This document shows positions 45,594 through 55,223 of a stretch of DNA of 64,000 nt, piece after piece; the first letter of the stretch is position 1; each line of letters opens with the position of its first letter. The notes beneath the pieces were generated by a model that saw only the letters and a list, made by a program, of their open reading frames with translations, had not been told where the DNA came from and ran no database searches. The stretch lies in assembly GCF_017976235.1 (NCBI RefSeq), contig NZ_JACVHC010000003.1, forward strand, positions 372,001-436,000, written 5' to 3'. Position numbers and translations under genes: made by a program. The DNA comes from Pseudomonas anatoliensis (GTDB lineage: Bacteria > Pseudomonadota > Gammaproteobacteria > Pseudomonadales > Pseudomonadaceae).

Positions 45594-46739
45594 TCAATTC
45601 TTCAGGCAGTAATGTTCAATCAACTGTCGCAATAGATGCACGGTAGGCTGCAAACGTGACATTTCAAGGTATTCGCCCGGTTGATGCGCACAGGCAATAT
45701 CACCGGGGCCGAGCACAATCGTTTCGCAGCCAAGGCGCTGAAGATAAGGCGCTTCGGTGCCGAACGCTACTGCTTCGGCAGTGTGGCCGGTGAGCTTTTC
45801 GGCGATCCGCACCAATTCGGCGTCCGCGTCCTGCTCGAATGGCGGCACTTCCGGGAACAATGGCTTGTAGTCGATCTTCACCTGATGCCGCTCGGCAACC
45901 GGGTTGAGCTTGCGCAGAATCTCCGCCCGCAGGACTTTCGGGTCCATACCCGGCAACGGCCGCAGGTCGAACTCCAGCGAACACTGGCCGCAGATGCGGT
46001 TGGGGTTGTCGCCGCCATGGATGCAGCCGAAATTCATGGTCGGTTGCGGCACGCTGAATTGCGGATTGTTGTATTCGCGCTGCCACAGCAGGCGCAGACC
46101 GCGCAGTTCGCCGATGGCATCGTGCATGGCCTCAAGGGCGCTGTGCCCCAGGCGCGGGTCCGACGAGTGCCCGCTCTGCCCAAGGATGTCGATGCGTTCC
46201 ATCATGATGCCTTTGTGCATGCGAATCGGCTTGAGCCCGGTCGGCTCGCCGATCACTGCCGCGCGGCCCAGCGGTCGCCCGGCCTCGGCCAGCGCGCGAG
46301 CGCCGGACATCGAGCTTTCTTCATCACAGGTGGCGAGGATCAGCAGCGGTTGCTTGAACGGCTGATCGAGCAGCGGCAGCACGGCGTCGATGATCAGGGC
46401 GAAGAAGCCCTTCATGTCGCAACTGCCCAAACCAACCCAGCGGCCGTCGACTTCAGTGAGTTTCAGCGGGTCGGTCTGCCATAAGGCGTCGTCGTACGGC
46501 ACCGTGTCGCTGTGCCCGGCCAGCACCAGACCGCCAGGGCCGCTGCCGAAACTGGCGAGCAGATTGAATTTGCCGGGGCTGACCTGTTGGATATCGCAGC
46601 TGAACCCCAGATCACCCAGCCATCCCGCGAGCAAATCGATCACTGCCCGGTTGGATTGATCGAGGTTCGGTTGGGTACAGCTGACCGACGGCGCGGCGAT
46701 CAGCGCAGCGAACTGGTCTTGCATGGACGGCAAAGGCAT
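45594..46739 (-). CDS. argE: Acetylornithine deacetylase
   Basis: A 381-residue M20-family metallopeptidase-like amidohydrolase. Metal site motifs are LAGHSDTVPYDD (His, Asp), GLGSCDMKGFFA, CDEESSMSGARAL and GEPTGLKPIRMHKG. It removes acetate from N-acetylornithine in arginine synthesis. I chose ATG 46739 (MPLPSMQDQ). It is upstream of argA on the same strand; the REP pair lies between them. In Pseudomonas an acetyl-transfer (ArgJ) route also exists, so this enzyme's share of flux cannot be read here. Confidence 0.92.
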   Translation of the reverse strand: MPLPSMQDQFAALIAAPSVSCTQPNLDQSNRAVIDLLAGWLGDLGFSCDIQQVSPGKFNLLASFGSGPGGLVLAGHSDTVPYDDALWQTDPLKLTEVDGRWVGLGSCDMKGFFALIIDAVLPLLDQPFKQPLLILATCDEESSMSGARALAEAGRPLGRAAVIGEPTGLKPIRMHKGIMMERIDILGQSGHSSDPRLGHSALEAMHDAIGELRGLRLLWQREYNNPQFSVPQPTMNFGCIHGGDNPNRICGQCSLEFDLRPLPGMDPKVLRAEILRKLNPVAERHQVKIDYKPLFPEVPPFEQDADAELVRIAEKLTGHTAEAVAFGTEAPYLQRLGCETIVLGPGDIACAHQPGEYLEMSRLQPTVHLLRQLIEHYCLKN

Positions 46740-46894
46740 CGCTGACTCCAACTCCCGATTTGAAGTCCATCATAGAACCATCCGGCGTCAGGAATAAACC
46801 GCCGCAGGGCGTAGGACGAATCAGTCCTGTACACTGCACGGCCTTGGCAGCCACATATTCCCCGGCTGCGCTCCCGATCCTGGATTTTCCGGCC

Positions 46895-48265
46895 ATGCAG
46901 AAAGAAACCGAAATCAAACTCCGCGTCAGCCGCGAAACCCTCGCCGCCCTGCGCGAGCACCCTCTTCTCAAGAAACGCAACAAAAGTGGCTGGGAACGCC
47001 GTGAGTTGATGAACCAGTACTTCGACACCCCGGAGCGCGACCTGGCCCAGGCCAAAGTTGCCCTGCGCCTGCGCAAGGACGGCGACGAGGTGATTCAGAC
47101 CCTCAAGACCCGTGGCCAGAGTGTCGCCGGTCTGTCCGAGCGTAACGAGTACGACTGGAAACTGCCGAAAGCCAAGCTCGACGTGAAGAAACTCGACGGC
47201 GAATGCTGGCCAGAGTCGCTGGCCGAGCTGGACAAGAAAACCCTGAAGCCAATCTTCACCACCGATTTCGTCCGCGAGCGCGCCGAAATCGCCTGGGGCC
47301 GCGGCAAGAGCAAAGTGGTTATCGAAGCGGCGCTGGATCTCGGTCACGTCGTGGTTGGCAAACAGAAAGAAGAAATCTGCGAGCTGGAACTCGAACTGCG
47401 CGAAGGCGAGCCTGAAGCGTTGCTGGAACTGGCCGCTGAACTGGCACAAACCCTGGCCCTGATGCCGTGCGACATCAGCAAGGCTGAGCGCGGCTACCGC
47501 TTGTACGACGCCAACAGCTACTCGCTGAGCCTGCCGGCGCCGCAACTGACGGTCGAAACCCAACTGGACGACGCCTTCGCCGCACTGTGCTGGCATTTGC
47601 TCGGCAGCAGCCAGCGTCTGGCCGAACAATATCGTTTCAACGGTCACTGGCGTTTGTTGCAGGACTGGGTCGAGAACCTCGCGGAAATGCGCGCTCTGCT
47701 CAGCAGCCTCGGCCAGGCCGCACCGCGTCCTTCGACCCACGACCTGCGCGTGGCCCTCGATGCACTGCTGGAAGACTGGCGCCCGCTGGTTCAAGTCGGT
47801 ATCGAGGACGAAGACGTGCGCAAAGCCGCGCCGGAGCAGTTCCTTGAAGAGCTGGAAGACCCACGCTGGGGCCAGTTCTCGCTGACCGCTTCGCGCTGGC
47901 TGCTGGCTCGCAGCTGGACCGCTGACCGTAATGTGCGTGGCAACCGTCAGGGTGGCGCGCAGTTGCACAGCTGGTTGCCGCGCCTGCTCGGCGAAGAAGC
48001 CACGGCCCTGCAATTGCAGCGCTATCAGCAACAGCCGGAAGATCTGGCTGAACAGCTGCCGCGTATCGAGCGCATTCAGGTCTGGCTGCACCACGCCCGC
48101 AATGTACTGGAGATCCCGGAAATGGATCGTCTGTACGGCGAGCTGAACAAGTTGGCGCAACTAGCCAACGAGCCGACGATCACTGACGAACTGCTCGATG
48201 CACGCAAGCAGCAGGCGATTGCGGTTTATCAGAATCGTGCGTGGAAAATGCTGCTGCGTATGTAA
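46895..48265 (+). CDS. CYTH/CHAD-domain inorganic triphosphatase-like protein
   Basis: A 456-residue two-domain protein. The N-terminal CYTH domain (about residues 1-200) has the ExExK signature KETEIKLR and the tunnel-strand basic residues (LRLRKDGDEVIQTLKTRG). The C-terminal CHAD-like helical domain (about residues 255-456) is His- and Arg-rich, with HDLRVALDALLEDWRPLV. Such proteins are triphosphatases or polyphosphate-binding proteins. I chose ATG 46895 (MQKETEIKL). Divergent from argE. Confidence 0.88.
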   Translation: MQKETEIKLRVSRETLAALREHPLLKKRNKSGWERRELMNQYFDTPERDLAQAKVALRLRKDGDEVIQTLKTRGQSVAGLSERNEYDWKLPKAKLDVKKLDGECWPESLAELDKKTLKPIFTTDFVRERAEIAWGRGKSKVVIEAALDLGHVVVGKQKEEICELELELREGEPEALLELAAELAQTLALMPCDISKAERGYRLYDANSYSLSLPAPQLTVETQLDDAFAALCWHLLGSSQRLAEQYRFNGHWRLLQDWVENLAEMRALLSSLGQAAPRPSTHDLRVALDALLEDWRPLVQVGIEDEDVRKAAPEQFLEELEDPRWGQFSLTASRWLLARSWTADRNVRGNRQGGAQLHSWLPRLLGEEATALQLQRYQQQPEDLAEQLPRIERIQVWLHHARNVLEIPEMDRLYGELNKLAQLANEPTITDELLDARKQQAIAVYQNRAWKMLLRM

Positions 48266-48271
48266 TACCGC

Positions 48272-48350
48272 TAAAAGATCGCAGCCTTCGGCAGCTCCTA
48301 CAGGGTGTACGCCATTCCCTTGTAGGAGCTGCCGCAGGCTGCGATCTTTT
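48272..48350. repeat. REP inverted pair (GGAGCTGCCGCAGGCTGC family)
   Basis: Inverted arms AAAGATCGCAGCCTTCGGCA and TGCCGCAGGCTGCGATCTTT with a short spacer, 7 bp after the stop of the CYTH gene. Confidence 0.92.
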
Positions 48351-48359
48351 GCTTCTTCG

Positions 48360-48824
48360 CTACACCGGCAGGCTGGTTGTGGACTTGATCTCCGACAGCG
48401 CCACAATCGAGTTCACTTCCTGTATCCCCGGCACCAGCGACAGCTTCTCGAAGAAGAACCGCTCATACGCCTCGATGTCCGCCGCGACAATTCGCAGCAG
48501 AAAATCCACCGCGCCCATCAGCACATAACACTCCAGCACCTCCGGAAAACCGCGAATCGCTTCCGTAAATTCGGTGAAGTTCGAACGCCCGTGGGCGTTG
48601 AGTTTGATTTCGGCAAAGATCTGCGTGTTAAGGCCGATCTTCTTGCGATCAAGCAAGGTCACCTGGCCGCGAATGATCCCCTCCTCCTTCATCCGCTGAA
48701 TCCGCCGCCAGCACGGCGATTGCGACAAGCCCACCTGCTCGGCGATCTGCGCACTCGAGAGCGAAGCGTCCTCTTGCAGCAAGGCGAGAATCTTGCGGTC
48801 GTAGCTGTCCAGCTCGCTGTGCAT
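48360..48824 (-). CDS. Lrp/AsnC-family transcriptional regulator
   Basis: A 154-residue regulator with an N-terminal helix-turn-helix (about residues 5-55; LDSYDRKILALLQEDASLSSAQIAEQVGLSQSPCWRRIQRM) and a C-terminal RAM/ACT-like effector domain (about residues 65-150). It is divergent from a small ACT-like gene at 48951, with 126 bp between them. The effector is likely an amino acid, by family. Confidence 0.93.
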   Translation of the reverse strand: MHSELDSYDRKILALLQEDASLSSAQIAEQVGLSQSPCWRRIQRMKEEGIIRGQVTLLDRKKIGLNTQIFAEIKLNAHGRSNFTEFTEAIRGFPEVLECYVLMGAVDFLLRIVAADIEAYERFFFEKLSLVPGIQEVNSIVALSEIKSTTSLPV

Positions 48825-48950
48825 AAAAAAACCTCAAACAGAACATTCTGCGAATTGATCCAGCTGATCAAACGCCAATTACGCCCATCTTAGATAAGAA
48901 ATACCCGGCATCGAATGTAAAAATTCCTCCAGTGATTTTGGAGCCCCGCC

Positions 48951-49289
48951 ATGCCGCACCTTGAAGCCGTCAACACGCCCCCGGCCCGCGCCGATGTCTG
49001 GAACGTCAGTAACGCCCACTGCCTGGCGCAGTATCAGATTCTGGCCGAGGCCGAACCGGATTTGCTGGTGCGCGTGCTCAACCTGTTCGCGCTGCAGTTT
49101 CTTACGCCTGAGCAAGTGAACGTGCAGCGAATGGATGATCTGTTGTCGATCGACCTCGTCATGGGCGGCTTGAGCTGGCATCGCGCGCAGGTGATTGCGG
49201 AAAAACTTCGTAACCTGATCAGCGTCTGTTCGGTGAATCTGCAGAACACCGACACGGCGTGGGCCGCACCGGCGCAGGCGGCCGGCTGA
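48951..49289 (+). CDS. Small ACT-like protein, divergent from Lrp/AsnC regulator
   Basis: A 112-residue protein with no recognised name. Residues about 35-98 (DLLVRVLNLFALQFLTPEQV, VQRMDDLLSIDLVMGGLSWH, IAEKLRNLISVCSVNL) have the beta-alpha-beta-beta-alpha-beta look of an ACT domain like the small subunits of acetolactate synthase. The rest is low in motif content. No membrane segment. A GGAG ribosome-binding site precedes the ATG. I think it senses an amino acid together with the adjacent regulator, but this is inference. Confidence 0.72.
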   Translation: MPHLEAVNTPPARADVWNVSNAHCLAQYQILAEAEPDLLVRVLNLFALQFLTPEQVNVQRMDDLLSIDLVMGGLSWHRAQVIAEKLRNLISVCSVNLQNTDTAWAAPAQAAG

Positions 49290-49381
49290 CAAATCCGGCA
49301 ACGGCTTCGTCGGGTAGTGGCCCAACGGTCTGCGGGGCCGCGACTATCCTTTTGCGCACTGTCGCTTAAAAGGAAGCCCGC

Positions 49382-51166
49382 ATGTCCGTTCAACTTGCCA
49401 CTCAGGACCGCTGGCTGGACCTCAATGATGTATTGCGTGAACTGGTCGCCCAAGGCTTCATCAGCCAGGATTCGGCGGAGCAGGCACTCAATGCACGCCG
49501 TCGCCACGCCGCGCATGGCCAGAAGCATCCGCTGGAGTTTATCGCCAGCCAGCAACTGGACGACCTCAGCCGTCCGGGCAAGCATCTGGACCTCGAAAGC
49601 CTGACCCTGTGGCTGGCGCAACAGGCCGGCCAGCCCTATCTGCGCATCGATCCGCTGAAGATCAACGTTGCCGCCATCACCCCGTTGATGTCCTACGCCT
49701 TTGCCCAGCGCCACAAGATTCTCGCGGTGGCGGTCGATCGCGACTCGGTGACGGTGGCCAGCGCCCAGCCTTATGTGACCGGCTGGGAAGCCGATCTGAC
49801 TCACGTCCTGAAGCTGCCGATCAAACGGGTGGTGGCCAACTCGGTGGACATCCAGCGTTTCAGCGTCGAGTTCTTTCGCCTGGCCAAATCGGTCAGCGGC
49901 GCCAGTAACGCCGATCAACAGAACGGCAACCTCGGTAACTTCGAACAACTGCTTAACCTCGGCGCCAGCGATCAGGAGCCGGACGCCAACGACGCGCACA
50001 TCGTCAACATCGTCGACTGGCTGTTTCAGTACGCCTTCCAGCAGCGCGCCAGTGATATCCACATCGAACCGCGTCGCGAGCAAGGCACGGTGCGTTTTCG
50101 CATCGACGGCGTGCTGCATAACGTCTATCAATTTCCGCCGCAGGTGACGATGGCCATCGTCAGTCGCCTGAAAAGCCTCGGGCGGATGAACGTCGCCGAA
50201 AAGCGCAAACCCCAGGACGGCCGGGTCAAGACCAAGACCCCGGACGGCGGCGAAGTGGAGTTGCGTCTGTCGACCCTGCCCACCGCGTTCGGCGAAAAAA
50301 TGGTCATGCGGATTTTCGATCCGGATGTACTGCTCAAGGACTTCGATCAGCTTGGGTTTTCCGCCGACGATCTGCGCCGCTGGCAGGACATGACCCGCCA
50401 GCCCAACGGCATCATTCTGGTCACCGGGCCCACCGGATCGGGCAAGACCACCACCCTCTACACCACCCTGAAAAAACTGGCGACGCCGGAGGTCAACCTC
50501 TGCACCATCGAAGACCCGATCGAAATGGTCGAGCCGGCGTTCAACCAGATGCAGGTCCAGCACAACATCGACCTGAGCTTCGCCGCCGGAGTGCGCGCGC
50601 TGATGCGACAGGACCCGGACATCATCATGATCGGCGAGATTCGCGACCTCGAAACCGCCGAGATGGCGATTCAAGCGGCACTCACCGGGCATCTGGTGCT
50701 GTCGACGCTGCACACCAACGACGCGCCGAGTGCGATCAGCCGATTGCTTGAACTGGGCGTGCCGCATTACTTGATCAAGGCCACGGTGCTCGGGGTCATG
50801 GCCCAACGGTTGGTGCGGACCTTGTGCCCGCATTGCAAAGCACCGCTGACCCTGGACGAGGAGGATTGGCAAACCTTGACCCGGCCCTGGCAGGCGCCAC
50901 TGCCGGGCAACGCACAAAGGGCCATCGGCTGCGTGGAGTGCCGCGACACCGGTTATCACGGACGCGCCGGGGTTTACGAAATCATGCAACTGAGCGACAG
51001 CCTCAAAGCCTTCATCACCCCTGACACCGACCTCACGGCGATCCGCCGCCAGGCATTCAAGGAAGGCATGCGCAGTTTGCGTCTGTCCGGTGCGCAGAAA
51101 GTTGCGGCGGGGCTGACAACGGTTGAGGAAGTGCTGCGGGTGACGCCGCAAAGCGAGTTGAAATAG
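49382..51166 (+). CDS. GspE/PulE-type secretion ATPase (orphan)
   Basis: A 594-residue type II/IV secretion ATPase with an N-terminal MshEN-like region (about residues 1-170), RASDIHIEP, Walker A GPTGSGKTTTLYTTL (residues 349-363, Lys355), Asp-box IEDPIEMVEPAFNQMQVQ, Walker B GEIRDLETAEMAI and the His-box STLHTNDAPSAI. The tetra-Cys zinc motif (TLCPHCKAP ... GCVECRDTG) is intact. No other secretion or pilus gene is nearby in the window, so its partner apparatus is unknown. Confidence 0.9.
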   Translation: MSVQLATQDRWLDLNDVLRELVAQGFISQDSAEQALNARRRHAAHGQKHPLEFIASQQLDDLSRPGKHLDLESLTLWLAQQAGQPYLRIDPLKINVAAITPLMSYAFAQRHKILAVAVDRDSVTVASAQPYVTGWEADLTHVLKLPIKRVVANSVDIQRFSVEFFRLAKSVSGASNADQQNGNLGNFEQLLNLGASDQEPDANDAHIVNIVDWLFQYAFQQRASDIHIEPRREQGTVRFRIDGVLHNVYQFPPQVTMAIVSRLKSLGRMNVAEKRKPQDGRVKTKTPDGGEVELRLSTLPTAFGEKMVMRIFDPDVLLKDFDQLGFSADDLRRWQDMTRQPNGIILVTGPTGSGKTTTLYTTLKKLATPEVNLCTIEDPIEMVEPAFNQMQVQHNIDLSFAAGVRALMRQDPDIIMIGEIRDLETAEMAIQAALTGHLVLSTLHTNDAPSAISRLLELGVPHYLIKATVLGVMAQRLVRTLCPHCKAPLTLDEEDWQTLTRPWQAPLPGNAQRAIGCVECRDTGYHGRAGVYEIMQLSDSLKAFITPDTDLTAIRRQAFKEGMRSLRLSGAQKVAAGLTTVEEVLRVTPQSELK

Positions 51167-51236
51167 GCGCTCAGGGAACCGGACAGGGGAAATGACGATC
51201 CAACCGCTCATTCAACACCAGTGGAGTCACCCCCTC

Positions 51237-51554
51237 ATGCGTCTCAAACTTGCTGTCGCTACCCTTGCCCTGCTGTCTCTGCCTGTTGGTTCGGCAATGG
51301 CCGACAGCTTCTGGCGTAACGTCATTTCCTCCGGCGCCACCACCGGCTCGACTTACCTGACCTTCAAGGATCACAAGCTGATCGTCGCCGCACAGGACGA
51401 CGCCGGCAGTTTCGTTGCCAGCGATGGCGGCATCCGTGGCCCGTATCTGGAAGCTGCAATGCAGAAAGTCCGTAACGACAATCCGGGCCTGCAGGCGACG
51501 GACATGGAACTGGCGAACGCGATTCTGGCGAAGAACGCCGTGGCTTCCGAGTAA
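51237..51554 (+). CDS. DUF2388-domain small secreted protein
   Basis: A 105-residue protein with a signal peptide (about residues 1-22, ending GSAMA). The mature part has DSFWRNVISSGATTGSTYLTFKDHKLI, AAQDDAGSFVASDGGIRGPYLEAA and ANAILAKNAV, the DUF2388 signature, a family found mostly in Pseudomonas with several paralogues per genome. Function unknown. I chose ATG 51237 with GGAG upstream. It is about 70 bp downstream of the GspE-like gene. Confidence 0.85.
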   Translation: MRLKLAVATLALLSLPVGSAMADSFWRNVISSGATTGSTYLTFKDHKLIVAAQDDAGSFVASDGGIRGPYLEAAMQKVRNDNPGLQATDMELANAILAKNAVASE

Positions 51555-51567
51555 GCCATTCACGCGC

Positions 51568-51600
51568 AAAAATGCCGCTCATTCGAGCGGCATTTTTTTT
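51568..51600. terminator. Bidirectional terminator after DUF2388 gene
   Basis: AAAAATGCCGCTC-ATTC-GAGCGGCATTTTTTTT: perfect stem with A- and T-runs. It serves the DUF2388 gene and, in the other direction, gcvP. Confidence 0.92.
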
Positions 51601-51608
51601 GACGACAA

Positions 51609-51700
51609 ATCAAAAGATCGTAGCCTTCGGCAGCTCCTACAGGGCACGGGTGTACACGAATCAATGTAGGAGCTGCCGAAGGCTGCGATCTTTTGATCTT
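51609..51700. repeat. REP inverted pair (GGAGCTGCCGAAGGCTGC family)
   Basis: Inverted arms with a spacer of about 30 bp; the right arm's TTTTGATCTTCA reaches the gcvP stop codon. Confidence 0.92.
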
Positions 51701-54573
51701 CAGCGGTAATCGTCGACCGGCACGCAAGCGCAATACAGATTGCGATCCCCATAAACGTTATCCACCCGATTCACCGCCGGCCAGTACTTGTGTGCCTTGG
51801 TGTGTGCATCCGGTGTGATGCCTTGCTCGATGCTGTACGGCCGCTCCCACACGCCGGTGACATCCGCCAAGGTATGCGGCGCACGCTTGAGCGGGTTGTC
51901 TTCCGCCGGCCAGTTCCCGTTCTGCACCTCGGTGATTTCCGCGCGAATACTCAACATCGCGCCGATGAACCGGTCCAGCTCAGCCTTGGATTCGCTCTCG
52001 GTCGGCTCGACCATCAAGGTGCCCGGCACCGGGAACGACATGGTTGGCGCATGGAAGCCGTAATCCATCAGGCGCTTGGCGACATCCTCCTCGCTGATCC
52101 CGGTCTGCGCTTTAAGCGGCCGCAAATCGAGAATGCATTCGTGCGCGACCCGCCCGTTGCGCCCGGTGTACAGCACCGGGAACGCACCGGATAAATGCTG
52201 CGCCAGGTAGTTCGCCGCGAGGATTGCCACTTCGCTGGCATCCGCCAGTTGCGGCCCCATCATGGCGATGTACATCCAGCTGATCGGCAGAATACTCGCA
52301 CTGCCCCACGGCGCCGCGCTGACCGCTCCGTTCTGCGCCAGCGGCCCGTCGATCGGCACCACCGGATGATTGGCGACGAACGGCGCCAAATGTGCGCGAA
52401 TGCCGATCGGCCCCATGCCCGGCCCGCCACCGCCATGGGGAATGCAGAAGGTCTTGTGCAAATTCATGTGCGACACGTCGGCACCGATGTCCGCCGGCCG
52501 CGCCAGCCCGACCTGCGCATTGAGGTTCGCGCCGTCCATGTACACCTGACCGCCGTGCTTGTGGATAACCTCGCAGATCTCGCTGATGCCTTCTTCGTAC
52601 ACGCCGTGGGTCGATGGGTAGGTCGCCATCAGGCATGACAACTTATCCCCAGCCTCGGCGGCTTTTGCTTTCAAATCCTCTAGATCGACGTTGCCCGCCT
52701 CGTCGCACTCGACGATCACCACGCGCATCCCGGCCATTTGTGCCGAGGCCGGATTGGTGCCGTGGGCCGAGGACGGAATCAGGCAGATATCGCGCGCGCC
52801 CTGCTGGCGGCTCTCGTGATATTTGCGGATCGCCAGCAGCCCGGCGTACTCGCCCTGAGCGCCAGAGTTGGGCTGCATGCAAATCGCGTCGAACCCGGTA
52901 ATCGCGCACAACCAGCGTTCCAGCTCTTCGATCATCAAGGTGTAGCCGACCGCCTGCTCCCTGGGCACGAAGGGATGCAGATTGGCGAACTGCGGCCAGG
53001 TGATCGGGATCATTTCGCTGGTGGCGTTGAGTTTCATGGTGCAGGAGCCCAACGGGATCATCGACTGGTTGAGCGCCAGATCCTTGTTCTCCAGTTGCTT
53101 GAGGTAACGCAGCATCTCGGTTTCGCTGCGATGGGCGTTGAACACCGGATGACGCAGGTACGGTGTGCTGCGCTGAAGACTGTCTGGAATACCGGAAGCC
53201 AGCGCTTGGGCGTCAAGATCCTCGACGATCAGCCCATGATCGGCGCCCAGCAGCACATCGAACAGCTTTGCCACGGTGTGCTCGTCACACGTTTCGTCGA
53301 GGCTCAGCCCGACCCGGCCACGGCCGAGAATCCTCAGGTTGATTTGCGCAGCCTTGGCACTTTCGATAATCGCGGTTTGCGCGCCGCCGACGTCCAGCGT
53401 CAGCGTGTCGAAAAACTGCGCGTTGATCCGGTTGATGCCGTGGCGCTCAAGCCCTGCCGCCAGAATGCAGGTCAGCCGATGTACGCGCTGCGCGATGCGC
53501 TTCAAGCCTTCCGGCCCATGATAGACCGCGTAAAAACTGGCGATATTGGCCAACAGCACCTGCGCCGTGCAGATGTTCGAATTGGCTTTCTCGCGACGGA
53601 TATGTTGCTCGCGGGTTTGCAGGGCCATGCGCAACGCGACGTTGCCGCGAGCGTCTTTCGACACACCGATGATCCGCCCGGGAATCGCCCGTTTGTATTC
53701 TTCGCGACTGGCGAAAAACGCCGCATGCGGCCCGCCGTAGCCCATCGGCACGCCAAAGCGTTGCGACGAACCGAACACCACGTCGGCGCCCAACTCACCC
53801 GGCGGCGTCAGCAGCAGCAAACTGAGCAAATCGGTCGCCACACAGGCAAGGGCTTGCTGGGCATGCAAGTGATCGATGAGTGGACGCAGATCGCGGATCT
53901 CGCCGTGGGTATCGGGGTATTGCAGCAGTGCTCCGAATACCTGGTGCTGCTGCAAGTTATCCACAGCGTCGATGATCAACTCGAAACCGAAACCTTCGGC
54001 CCGGGTCTGCACCACGGAGATGGTTTGTGGATGACAGTTCTCGTCGACGAAAAACAGATTGCTCTTCGACTTGGCGACACGTTTGGCCAGTGCCATGGCC
54101 TCCGCCGCCGCAGTAGCCTCATCGAGCAATGAGGCGTTGGCCAGTTCCAGGCCCGTGAGGTCGATGGTCAGTTGCTGAAAATTCAGCAGCGCTTCGAGCC
54201 GACCCTGGGCAATCTCCGGTTGATACGGCGTGTAAGCAGTGTACCAACCGGGATTTTCCAGCACGTTGCGCAAGATGACGGTCGGCGTGAGCGTGCCGTG
54301 GTAGCCCATGCCGATCAGGCTGGTCCAGACCTGATTCTGCTCGGCGTAGCCACGCAACCTGGCCAGCGCCGCTTGCTCATCCAGCGCTGGCGGCAAGTCC
54401 AGTGCGCGATTAAAGCGAATGCCCGGGGGCACAGTCTGCTCGATCAGTTCACCTCGGCTGCCGAGGCCGAGACTGTCGAGCATGGCCTGCTGTTCGGCGG
54501 CGTCGGGGCCGAGGTGGCGGCGCAGGAAGGCCTCGGGATCGCGTAACTGGCTCAGGGACGGCAACTGGGACAT
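51700..54573 (-). CDS. gcvP: Glycine dehydrogenase (P-protein of the glycine cleavage system)
   Basis: A 957-residue homodimeric-type PLP enzyme (both halves fused). It decarboxylates glycine and passes the aminomethyl group to lipoyl-GcvH. The PLP lysine is in [20 protein letters not shown], and the glycine-rich region is conserved. The N-terminal half starts [17 protein letters not shown]. Last gene of gcvT-gcvH-gcvP, but separated from gcvH by a strong terminator and a REP pair (54574-54791), so separate expression is possible. Confidence 0.97.
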   Translation of the reverse strand: MSQLPSLSQLRDPEAFLRRHLGPDAAEQQAMLDSLGLGSRGELIEQTVPPGIRFNRALDLPPALDEQAALARLRGYAEQNQVWTSLIGMGYHGTLTPTVILRNVLENPGWYTAYTPYQPEIAQGRLEALLNFQQLTIDLTGLELANASLLDEATAAAEAMALAKRVAKSKSNLFFVDENCHPQTISVVQTRAEGFGFELIIDAVDNLQQHQVFGALLQYPDTHGEIRDLRPLIDHLHAQQALACVATDLLSLLLLTPPGELGADVVFGSSQRFGVPMGYGGPHAAFFASREEYKRAIPGRIIGVSKDARGNVALRMALQTREQHIRREKANSNICTAQVLLANIASFYAVYHGPEGLKRIAQRVHRLTCILAAGLERHGINRINAQFFDTLTLDVGGAQTAIIESAKAAQINLRILGRGRVGLSLDETCDEHTVAKLFDVLLGADHGLIVEDLDAQALASGIPDSLQRSTPYLRHPVFNAHRSETEMLRYLKQLENKDLALNQSMIPLGSCTMKLNATSEMIPITWPQFANLHPFVPREQAVGYTLMIEELERWLCAITGFDAICMQPNSGAQGEYAGLLAIRKYHESRQQGARDICLIPSSAHGTNPASAQMAGMRVVIVECDEAGNVDLEDLKAKAAEAGDKLSCLMATYPSTHGVYEEGISEICEVIHKHGGQVYMDGANLNAQVGLARPADIGADVSHMNLHKTFCIPHGGGGPGMGPIGIRAHLAPFVANHPVVPIDGPLAQNGAVSAAPWGSASILPISWMYIAMMGPQLADASEVAILAANYLAQHLSGAFPVLYTGRNGRVAHECILDLRPLKAQTGISEEDVAKRLMDYGFHAPTMSFPVPGTLMVEPTESESKAELDRFIGAMLSIRAEITEVQNGNWPAEDNPLKRAPHTLADVTGVWERPYSIEQGITPDAHTKAHKYWPAVNRVDNVYGDRNLYCACVPVDDYR

Positions 54574-54644
54574 GACGGGCTCTCTCTTGGCTGGCGCTCG
54601 GCGTCAAGGCAAATACGGTCAAACCAGCATAGCAGTGCCCTTGA

Positions 54645-54743
54645 AGATCAAAAGATCGCAGCCTTCGGCAGCTCCTACAAAGGCTATGTATATCCATAAT
54701 TGGACTCCTGTAGGAGCTGCCGCAGGCTGCGATCTTCTGATCC
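54645..54743. repeat. REP inverted pair between gcvP and gcvH
   Basis: Arms GATCAAAAGATCGCAGCCTT and GGCTGCGATCTTCTGATC with a spacer of about 40 bp, inside the gcv operon. Confidence 0.9.
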
Positions 54744-54744
54744 T

Positions 54745-54774
54745 GAAAAAAAAGCCCCGACAAGTCGGGGCTTT
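54745..54774 (-). terminator. Rho-independent terminator between gcvH and gcvP
   Basis: On the reverse strand AAAGCCCCGACTTGTCGGGG is followed by CTTTTTTTTC. The stem is AAAGCCCCGA/TCGGGGCTTT with a two-base loop. It lies 18 bp downstream of the gcvH stop and upstream of gcvP. Confidence 0.88.
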
Positions 54775-54791
54775 GGGGTGCAGCGCTCAGC

Positions 54792-55175
54792 TTACTCGCC
54801 GATGGCAGCCTTGTAGGCAGCCGCGTCGTGCAGCTTGTCCAGCTCAGCCTTGTCGCTAGGCTTGAGCTTGAAGATCCACGCACCGTACGGGTCGGAGTTC
54901 AGCAGCTCAGGCGAACCGCTCAGCTCTTCGTTGATCGCGATGACTTCACCGCTGACCGGGGCGTAGATGTCGGAAGCGGCCTTCACCGATTCGACCACAC
55001 CAGATTGATCGCCAGCCGCGAACACTTTGCCGACTTCCGTCAGCTCGACGAACACCACATCACCCAGCGCTTCCTGCGCGTGATCGCTGATGCCCACAGT
55101 GACGGTGCCGTCGGCTTCCAGACGTGCCCATTCGTGACTTTCGGCAAAACGCAGGTCGGCAGGAATATCGCTCAT
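54792..55175 (-). CDS. gcvH: Glycine cleavage system H-protein
   Basis: A 127-residue lipoyl carrier. The lipoylation Lys is in [11 protein letters not shown]; the surrounding [21 protein letters not shown] is the family hallmark. It shuttles the aminomethyl group between GcvP and GcvT. I chose ATG 55175 ([10 protein letters not shown]). It is 48 bp downstream of gcvT. Length is normal. Confidence 0.96.
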   Translation of the reverse strand: MSDIPADLRFAESHEWARLEADGTVTVGISDHAQEALGDVVFVELTEVGKVFAAGDQSGVVESVKAASDIYAPVSGEVIAINEELSGSPELLNSDPYGAWIFKLKPSDKAELDKLHDAAAYKAAIGE

Positions 55176-55223
55176 CTTCAGTGTCCTCAAGAAATTGTCA
55201 GCGGTGGTGCCCGCCGGAAAAGG

